Positions 12,901-23,000 of a DNA stretch of 64,000 nt are shown in pieces. The stretch comes from Pieris napi (Eukaryota; Arthropoda; Insecta; Lepidoptera; Pieridae), in NCBI RefSeq assembly GCF_905475465.1, contig NC_062243.1, positions 2,066,001 to 2,130,000 of the forward strand, given 5' to 3'. The notes beneath the pieces were generated by a model that was not told the origin of the DNA, made no database searches, and saw nothing but the letters and a program-made list of their open reading frames with translations. A program made the position numbers and the translations under genes. Every line of letters starts with the position of its first letter. Positions within the stretch are counted from its first letter, which is position 1.

Positions 12901-15900
12901 TTCATAAGAGTGGCCATCATTTGTTATGGGATGGTTTAGGTTGTTTTTTTTTGTTTTTTTCTCTTTAGAATTAGTGTTAAGCTGTAACGGTAGAAATTAA
13001 GTTTTAAATAAATAAATGGTTCCGGGGTTGTGATACCGCAAATAAGGCGCCAACGAAACTTAAAGATTTCTCTAAATCTGTGCTTGCGTGTACTGCAATT
13101 TAAATAAATAATTATATTGTATTTTAATCCGGCAAAATATTTTTTAAATAATTGTTTGAATAAGAACTAGCAAATAAATCACATATAGTGCATATTTATT
13201 CGTTTCAGATGACAAAGACCAAAAGAAAAGCCAAAAGATCTTGGCCGAGTTAGAAAACATTGATGACGAATGTGACCAAAACGACATTGCGTTCGTGAAA
13301 ATCGATGACGATAAAGAAGCTAAAGAATATGGAATTGAAACAATTCCAACCATGGTCTTATTCGAAAAGGGTATTCCTCATGTATATGAGGGTGATCTTA
13401 TGAAGGAAGAAGAACTTTTGGGATGGTTGATTCATCAGAAACGTCACAGTGAAATTCCCGAAGTAACAGATGAAATGATGGACAAACTTATAGACAGTGC
13501 AAATTACTTAGCTGTTATTTTCTGTAAGTGTATTTTAATATCTTTCTTATATAACGAATTCTCAGAAAAAATAATCATTTATCAGTTTAATTTTAAATAT
13601 CTTAATATACATTAAGATGTTATATATATATTATATATGATGCTGATATAAGCATACCTTAATTTTATGATACTTAGAATTTGGCAAATGTGCGATCAAA
13701 TCAGAATTTTAACAAACATATATTGTGTGTGTTTTCTTACCCTTCTATTTTTGATCATTATATACTATGTGATATATACAATTTCAGATGATAAAGAGGA
13801 CAAACAAGATATAAGAATATTGAATGAACTGGAAAACATTGATGACGAATTGGAGAAAGAAGGAATTGTTATAGTCAGGATGGACAATGATGAGGAAGCA
13901 AAGGAATTCGGTATTGATCACCTCCCTACTTTAGTATATTTTGAAGATAACATCCCGGCTATTTACGAAGGGGATCTGATGAATGAAGATGAAGTATTAG
14001 CATGGTTGATTGAGCAGAAAAACACCGCAACCATTGAGGAGGTTACTGACGAAATTCTAACAGATCTCATTGAAGAGCATGAATATGTTGTCGTCTATTT
14101 CAGTGAGTAACTAATTGTTTATTATAACATATGTGTAAACTTAAGTGTTTTCTAGGTCCATTGATTGGTTTAAAAATCACGAGGTTATATTTACGTTTAT
14201 CTTAAACCAGGCGCAAAAAGGATTTAATCTCTTAACATATTTTTGCGGAAAAACCTGCTCAACAATTCTCAGCCATTGTCAACACTCTTCATGTCAATAG
14301 ATTTTTGTGTGCAATATTACTTTATAATAATTCCCGGAAGATTCAACAGCCATTTAAAGTCCGACTAGTATATGCCGCGAATGTGCAGAATTTTCTTAGT
14401 AATAAGTCACTGGTATGGATTACGGTTTTGATACAATATATCCTTTATAGGCGGAAACTGTGAAGAAGGTGAAGAATGTGATAACATCTTGGAGGAGCTA
14501 GAGAACATTGATGACGAATTGGATGAAACGGGAATAATATTTGTGACCACTGAAGATACGTCGTTAGCTAAGAAATATGGAATCAAATCTTTCCCAGCAT
14601 TAGTATTCTTCAGGAATAAGGAACCTCTAATATTTAAGGGTTTGTTCTGTTTAATTCCACTTTGTTTTTTCTGTATAGTGTCGAGCATTATATAACGCTG
14701 TATTTATATAACAAATAATAATAATCCAGACCTTTTAAAACAATGCCTCACCGATTTCACTGGAACAAAATCGGGTTATAACCTGCTAGCTATAGCTAGA
14801 CAATTAAAATTCGGTTAAAACAGTACTAATTGTTTTTATTATGAATGTTATAATGTGGTTGTATATTATTTCATCATCTGTCGTAATTAAACTAGAAAAT
14901 GACGTGATATGAAGGTTGCCTATTTAATAAAATAAATTTGATTAAAATATAGGAAAATTTTAATCAAATTTATTTTACATACATGGTTATAATAAATTTA
15001 GATGGACTTTTATAATTTTAAAACTTATGTTAAAGGTGACATTGAGGACGAGGACGAGGTCCTTGCATGGCTCACAGATGAAGACACTTTGGAAATTCCA
15101 GGAAAAATTGAAGAAGTAAATTCCCGGATGTTGGAAAAAATCTTAGAGGAAAACGACCATGTTGTAGTTTTCTTCTGTAAGTATTTGTAATTTTTTTTAA
15201 AGTTACAAAAATGTATATAAAAACTTTTCATTCTAACATTTTTTTTTAAGATAAGGAAAGTGATAAAAAATCACAGAAAATTTTAAGCGAGTTAGAAAAT
15301 ATTGACGATGAATGTGAAGAAGAAAATATTGATTTTATTAAAACATCCGATGAAGGCGTTGAGAAGGAATATGATTTGCCAGGCTTACCAGCATTAGCTT
15401 TCTACAGACATAAATTCAGAACGATCTATGAGGGTGATCTGATGCACGAAGAAGCCATTCTAAAATGGGTTTTGGATCTTCAACACTCACAGCCAGAAGT
15501 CATCGAAAATGTAGACAGAAAAACGTTAAAAGACCTCATTAATGATGTTGAGCATTTAGCCGTATTCTTCTGTAAGTAGGCAATTCCTTTCATTATAATT
15601 ATTTATTACATAATAAACTACAAATAAAAAGAAGATTTTATAATTATACTTTTAGATTGTAACGATTTAAATACGCATGTATTTTCAGATAACGATGACT
15701 GTGATACCTGTGATGAGATTTTAGAAGAATTAGAAACAATTGATGATGACACCGACAAACATGGAATACAGTTTGTGAAATCTAAAGATTCTAAGCTTGC
15801 GTCCGATATTGGTATATTTAGTTTTCCAGCGTTGGTATACTATGAGACTGGAGTACCAATCATGTATGATGGTAAGTTTTAAATAGGCTTCGTGAAAGGA

Positions 15901-16967
15901 GAGTTTATTTTCATAACAAGGAGATAAAACTTGTATGGTTAGTAAATAATTTAAGGTTAGTCGACATCACAGGAGACCGAAGAGCTGGCAGCTACCTCGG
16001 ACAAAGATTTAGCCTAGCTATTCAAATGAGGAACGCTGCCAGTATCTTCGGAACCTTGCCTAAAGGGACTCCTTTTAATAATATATTTTAGTTATTATAT
16101 TTTAAGGTTAGTTATTGTTTTTTGTTATATTAATTTATGTTAGAAGTATATACATATGTTATTTTTTTATTATTTAAATATAACTATTTCGTATAATAAT
16201 TTATAAATGATTAATCTGTTTATAGGTAACTTAAAGAACGAAAATAAGGTTCTCCAGTGGCTAATAGATCAAAAAAGTAAGAATCCACATCCATTTTCAA
16301 ACGTTACAATAATTGGTTTATCTTTAATTATTTCTATGTTATATACAAAAAATAAATACATGCATGACATCATTCTAGACATCAAAAATTCTTTCAAAAG
16401 TCTTAAGCCTAAAATGCTGTATGTTTGAGCTACGTCACTTTGCATGACAGTTACTAATGCCTGCAGGTGAAGATACCCACCGAATATGAGCTAATTGTTA
16501 TAATGGCCAATGCAGATGTTAAAATAATAACTGGGTCCATGAGGCATTATTAGCCATATCGAAAATAAGAAATGAAAATTTCATGGAACTTAGTCGTATC
16601 GACAAAAATGGAAACTTTGAAGATGGTTTTTCCAGGAGCCGTTCCAAGCAAACTCGTCAAAGGTGGCAAGAGTGAAAGGCAACAAAATAGGAATACACGT
16701 TTCCGCAATAATGATGATGATGACGACAATGATGACGATGACAATGACGATAATAGCGACGATGACGATATTAATAATAGGTTTAAAAAGCTTTCGAAAC
16801 TACCTGATAAATTAAAAAGGATAGTGAGTTCCAATTCCAGATTAAGTTCTTCGAAATCTTATTCTCCTAAAAACAGAGTAAGTGTAAATGGTGACGATGA
16901 TGATGACGACGAAGACGATGATGACAATGACGATAACGATGACGACGACGATGACGACGAAGAAGAA

Positions 16968-17000
<33 letters not shown>

Positions 17001-20000
17001 GAAGATGATAAAGACCATGACGATAGTGACAACGACGAGGATGATGACGACGATGAGGATGATGACGACGACGACGATGATGACGATGACGAGGACGATG
17101 TTGAAGATGAAGAAAGTAATTCAAATAGCCTAAAAACCGCCTTTGCAGGTAATTGAGTAAGCACTAATCGGTAGAGAGGTCCCTGCACGGAGGCACACGC
17201 ACAGATGTCCCCAGTTACACATCTGCATGGTCGATAATCGAAACGAACCCGCATGGGTCCATAACCAGCTGTTGCCTGCAGTCATACGCGAACGCTTAGC
17301 AATTAAAAAACTTCTTTAAACTCTTATGATTACTAACACAACATGTAAGATTAATAACGCGTTCTTCTCTCGCGTGGTTAATTTTAAATATGCACAATAT
17401 TAACGCAAGTAACTGTTATTTTGGTTTCAATATGCCGGTATAAACCATAAATTTTTACTGACTGCAGGCGATCGCTGTTTCTACATTGGATTGGGGGCGA
17501 AACCGGCTGTGCCAAAAGTGACATACGAACCATACCAGTGCTGTCCCACTAAAGTACAAAGTCCGACGAAAGTAGCCAAGGCGACCCCGACCAAAGTTCC
17601 GGCGAAGAAGCTTGGAAAGGATAAACCAGTGTTACCAGAGAAACCTACTAAGGGAAAGAATAAAGCACTTGCCAGGCCAGAAAAAGGCAAAGGAAAAAAA
17701 GGTTTATTCGACTCTGAAAACATTTGGTGGTGGTAATGATGGTAATTCTAGCAGGAATATCATAAGATATTGTTGTTAGACACGCGTGCGCGTATCAAGT
17801 GGACACGATTGCATTTTAAAATCTCACCAAAAGTCTGTAACTTAGTTATTTTATTAAATCTAACGCTGCATCAAATTCCTCTGCTATATTAACATCTCCA
17901 GTAACTTCGTGTCCCTTGGTCCTTGCAAGCACTTCGCGAGGTGTTTATAGTTTACTTTATAATTATTGCACTTTGACTTTTCGCTGCATATCTCGATCTA
18001 AACATTTTCGATGCAGCCTATACTGTTCTGTCATCATGACCAATGTATAATTTTGTACACGGCAATATTACCGTGCCGTGCGTTCACTTTAAATATTGGG
18101 ATATTTAGAAACTTTGTAAGTTGGTGTATAAATCGTTATGTATATTGTAAATTTTATTCCAATGTTAGAAATTAACGATGACACAACACAGAGGCATTTT
18201 AACTTCACTTACTTTGCCACATTGAAAGACTTATCGTTGTAAGGATTTCATGTTCATAAATAGTTTTCTAGATTTCATGGAATCTCATTAAGCACATAAC
18301 TTACTTTTAATTCACTCTTTCTGTTGTTATATGTATAATTAGATTAATGTATTTTGTATCGCCACTTTAATAATAGGTATCTACAATTAATCTCTCTTTT
18401 GCAATTATAAGCAAATGCAATGCTACATTTTATTGTTTTTCATATTATTTATTTATTATATTATGTATGCGTCTGAGATTAGTAAGTCGATCATATAAAC
18501 TTTTGTCTAAAAATTAATATCTAAGTAAATACAAGATAGTTTTTACAAAAGAATATCAACCTGTGAGACAGAAGTCACGAAACTTTGCTCCAGTACTAGC
18601 GTTGTGAATAATGTTAAAGTTTTGTTGTCTGATCGACATCTCGCATGAATGTTAATTTTATTTATTCGTTATGTTGAATCTGTTGAGTCGACGCTGGTAC
18701 AATATTTTTGTTAAATAAATACATTTTAATTAATTATATATTTTATTATTATACACGAATGATGTCAGCATGGTATTATAATACATAGTAGTCCACGCAT
18801 GTCAATTATTGGATGTTTAATGGTGAGTTTTTAAAATATACAAAAATGGATGTGGATCCTTGCTTATATATTTTTTATTAGGTAGATTCAGAAAAGCAAT
18901 AAATTTAAAAATATTTTAGGTAATCTTTTTGACGAAAACGAAGTTCTGGAATGGATGGTTAAACAAAAAGAAGATGAAAGCATCGAAGAAATAAACAGAG
19001 ACAAACTATTTAAATACATTGAAACCAAGGAATTTTTGGCAGTTGTTTTCTGTAAGTATCAAATAAATACAATATTGTAATTAATTGTCATGTTTCGAAA
19101 GAGGCGTTTTAGTATAAAAAAAGTCAAATCATCGCTTATGTAAGTAGCTAATATAGTTATGAACTCTACGCTACTCTACTTATGGACGTAAAACTATTAT
19201 AAGACTCTAAATTTATGTGATCATGAAACGGATACTAAAATCTGCGACCCAGACCTAAATATGTTGTAGCGAGTGATTTATTTATTATTAATTTATATGT
19301 GGTGCCTGTTCTTAAATAAAAGGGTATAGAACGGACCTGAAATTTCCGAACAAACTCTCCGCATTTTAATCGGATATCTATTTTGTTTTGTTGTACAATC
19401 CAAAAAAACTCAGAATTCTGTCGTATTTGTACTACTTATTTACAAATATAAAAAACACAATTTTTAGAAATGTTTATGCCTATTAAAACAGGTTAAATGA
19501 TTTAGTATACATTTTTAGATAAAGAAGAGGATCCCGGTAGCCCAAGAATTTTAAGACACGTAGAATTAATTGATGATGAAGCTGCTGAATATGGAATAAA
19601 AATTGTAAAATGCAGCGATCGTCTAATGGCTAAGAAATATGGATTTCGAAATCCACCTGGAATAACATACTTCAGGAAAACAAAGGCTATTAATTACGAT
19701 GGCGATATGGATGATGAGGAAGAAATTTTAGATTGGTTAACGAATCCTGAAAATATGGAACTGACTGATCATATTGAGAAAGTGAACAAAAAGATGTTTC
19801 AGAAAATAAGACAAACGTCGGATTATGTCGCCGTATTCTTTTGTGAGTTTCTTGTTTAAATTACTATTTATATTTGAATGTCGAGAGACACATATAACAT
19901 TAAGTTTTAGCTATTTCCTCTGAAATTGGTTTTACTTAAATACATTTAAGAAAAACAGATTTTAATTTTAGATGGTATTGCATATATTACATGTTTTAGA

Positions 20001-23000
20001 CAGTAATGACTGCAAACAGTGTCCCCGAGTGCTGGCTGAGATCGAACACATAGATGATGATGCGGATGGAGCAGGGATCAACTTTGTGAAGATTGACGAT
20101 AGACAGATGGCCAAAGAATTCGGTGTATTCGCATTACCAGCAGTTCTCTTTTTCAAAATGGGTTCCAAAGATCCTGTTATATACGCTGGTAATAATTCCT
20201 TATTAACTTTATAATGTAGATATAATGGTGGATGAATGAAAAACTTAGGTACATTTTATTTAGGGTTATCTTTGAGAATGTATCCTGACTATTGAAGGAA
20301 TGACAACGGCAGAAGAAATGAAGAATGAAACATTTAGCACTTATTAACTTAAAAAAGTTAATCTAACGTAAAATAAAAATAAGTAAAATATTTCGGTGAT
20401 CGAGGCATTGACAGTTATTATCTTGGCACTTTTCAAAGATCGTGGAGATCAAAATATTTCAATGTTTACACGCTTTAAATATTTCAGGGGATTTATATGA
20501 TGAACAACAACTATTGAGTTGGCTTCTCGTCCAAAAAAATCCTGCAGGAGATGTTATAGAAGCGCTCGAGGGTCAGGAACTATTAGATTTAATTGAAGAC
20601 TCATCTTCGATAGCTGTTTATTTCTGTAAGTTATATTTTATTAATACAATGAAAATGAGTTTAATTCGACTCTGTATTGTCAGGAATCTAATACTAATTT
20701 TTTATCAATATGGCGGCGTCCAACAGTCTATTTATTTGGAGTGTAAAAAAGATTTACACTAAATTCGTTAACCACAAAACACTTTATAATACAATATTAA
20801 AGTACCTACGTATTTTTAAAAGTAAAGTATAGGCAGTACTGTTCTTAATTTATAATAATTATTCTGCTTCTTAATAGGGAACAGAACTTTATGTGAACTG
20901 TGTCATGCGAAATCTACAGCAAAGAACACTAAAAAGAAATTTACCAAAGACCCCGACGAGGCTGAATTACCAGAGATAGAGGGTACTCAGGAGAATTATG
21001 AAATAGATTGAACCTATCCAATATTTAGTACTCAATCCAAGCAAGCATGCAGCATGCTTTTTGGCACACTCTGATAAACCCATTATTTGTGTACTACATA
21101 CCTACGACCCATCTAAATATTGTGTATGTGTAGATAGTTTTACCTCCACAAATCACCATAGTCGTGACGTATTACCTAGAGTGATGTTTAGCCCGAGTCA
21201 ATCAAACAACAACACCAACACAAAACAAAACTTAATAATAAAAGTACATTTTCAGATTCATTGGACTGTGAGCAATGTACTGGAATTTTGGAAGAATTAG
21301 AAAATATAGATGACGATTGCGACAGACATGGAATAAAATTTGTTAAAACTCAAGATTATTCTATTGCGGAGTCGTTTGGAGCAACCGACTTTCCAGTGTT
21401 GGTTTACTTTGAAAATGGCATTCCCAATGTCTATGAAGGATCATTAGCGGAAGAGGAGGAAGTATTGCAGTGGTTGATAACTCAGAAAACTGAAGATCGC
21501 ATTGAACTGATAACCCGTGTTATGCTAGAGAAAATGGTGGATGAAACTCAATATTTAGCCGTCTATTTCTGTAAGCGTTCAATTTAAGTTTTTACTGATT
21601 CTAAGGCGTTTCTAAAATCACAGTTTTGACCTTCTTGTAAATATATTTTTTTTATATTTAGGACACTATTGATACACGATTCCTTATTCGCTAAGAATTA
21701 AGAAGATTCACTAAGATAACGCTATTTGCAATATCAGTAAGTAATATTTTGTGTTGTTTACAGATAAATTAAATTGCCATATTTGTGATCACATATTAGA
21801 AGAGCTGGAGAATATAGATGACGAGTGTGACGTATATGGTATACATATGGTCAAAATTCAAGATCCTCAACTGGCAAAAAGATATTCAATCAAGACATTC
21901 CCTGCAATGGTATATTTCAGGTATTGTTATTGTTACAAAAATTTTAGACAATTTCTTTTTGAGGTACATTATCATATTTATTTATTTATAAAATCTTGCC
22001 AACGCTTGGTACACTAATACATTGACAGAAGAAAAATAAAATACAGTTTTCAATGTGTCAAGCACTTACAGGCAAACATAGCATGTACAAGAAGTTATAA
22101 AATTAATTAATCAAAACAATAATAAAATTTAAACAAACACTATACGAAAATCGCTCTCAAAGTCTGAGGTGAACTATGGATGTCCAGATCCAGCTCGTTT
22201 AACAGAATGCTCAATCTGGACATCGGTGAATTTCAGCCAAAACCCGTTCTCCGGAAAGGAGGAATAAATGGAATGATGATAATATTCTTTATACTTATTC
22301 AATGATAATATTTCTTATACTTACTTAGTTTTCTCGTTAAATTGAATTGAATACATAAAATTTAATTAATAATAGACTTCGAAATTTGGTTTCCTCGTTA
22401 GATCACGTTAAAAAGAATAAATGGAAATGATTTTACTAATCACTATCCTTCAAAAAACATAAGGCGTAGATATGTATTTGCAACATACATCACCATAAAC
22501 TTCACTTAGTTAAAAACTAGAAAGTTTTATCTTTGAAATTACAGAAACGGCAATCCACTACTTTTTGAAGGCGATTTACAAAATGAGGAATCAATACTGG
22601 AATGGTTGATTGACGACGAAAATCGTGAACTAGCTGATGAAATAGAATCTGTCAATGATCGAATGTTGGAGAGATTATTATATGAGTCTCATTTACTGGC
22701 TGTTTTCTTCTGTAAGTTTTCTTAGAAAAACCCTGGATGATAAAAGTACTGGATATCTGGATTAAAAATATACTCGGTTAAACTAAATTGGCCATCTGGT
22801 ACAAGTTTTAAGTTTCAATGATTGGGGAAAAAAAATAGTTGATACATATCTTCCACATTCAGAGTCCAGGAGCCTAGGTTTTTTTTAAATATCTGTAAAA
22901 TAGCATATAATTTAAAATCTCCAATACTTTTCAGACGATGACGAAGACTGTCCAGAATGCCAAGAAATTCTGGAAGCATTGGAACAAATAGACGGTGAAG

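Noticed and set aside
16859..17254. Long antisense and alternate-frame ORFs rich in Ser, His/Arg or Met/Thr
   Set aside because: They are shadows of the GAT/GAC-rich poly-Asp exon on the plus strand.
19972..20000. Earlier acceptor at 19971 for the exon ending 20188
   Set aside because: Gives an in-frame stop after 11 codons; the AG at 19998-19999 keeps the frame.
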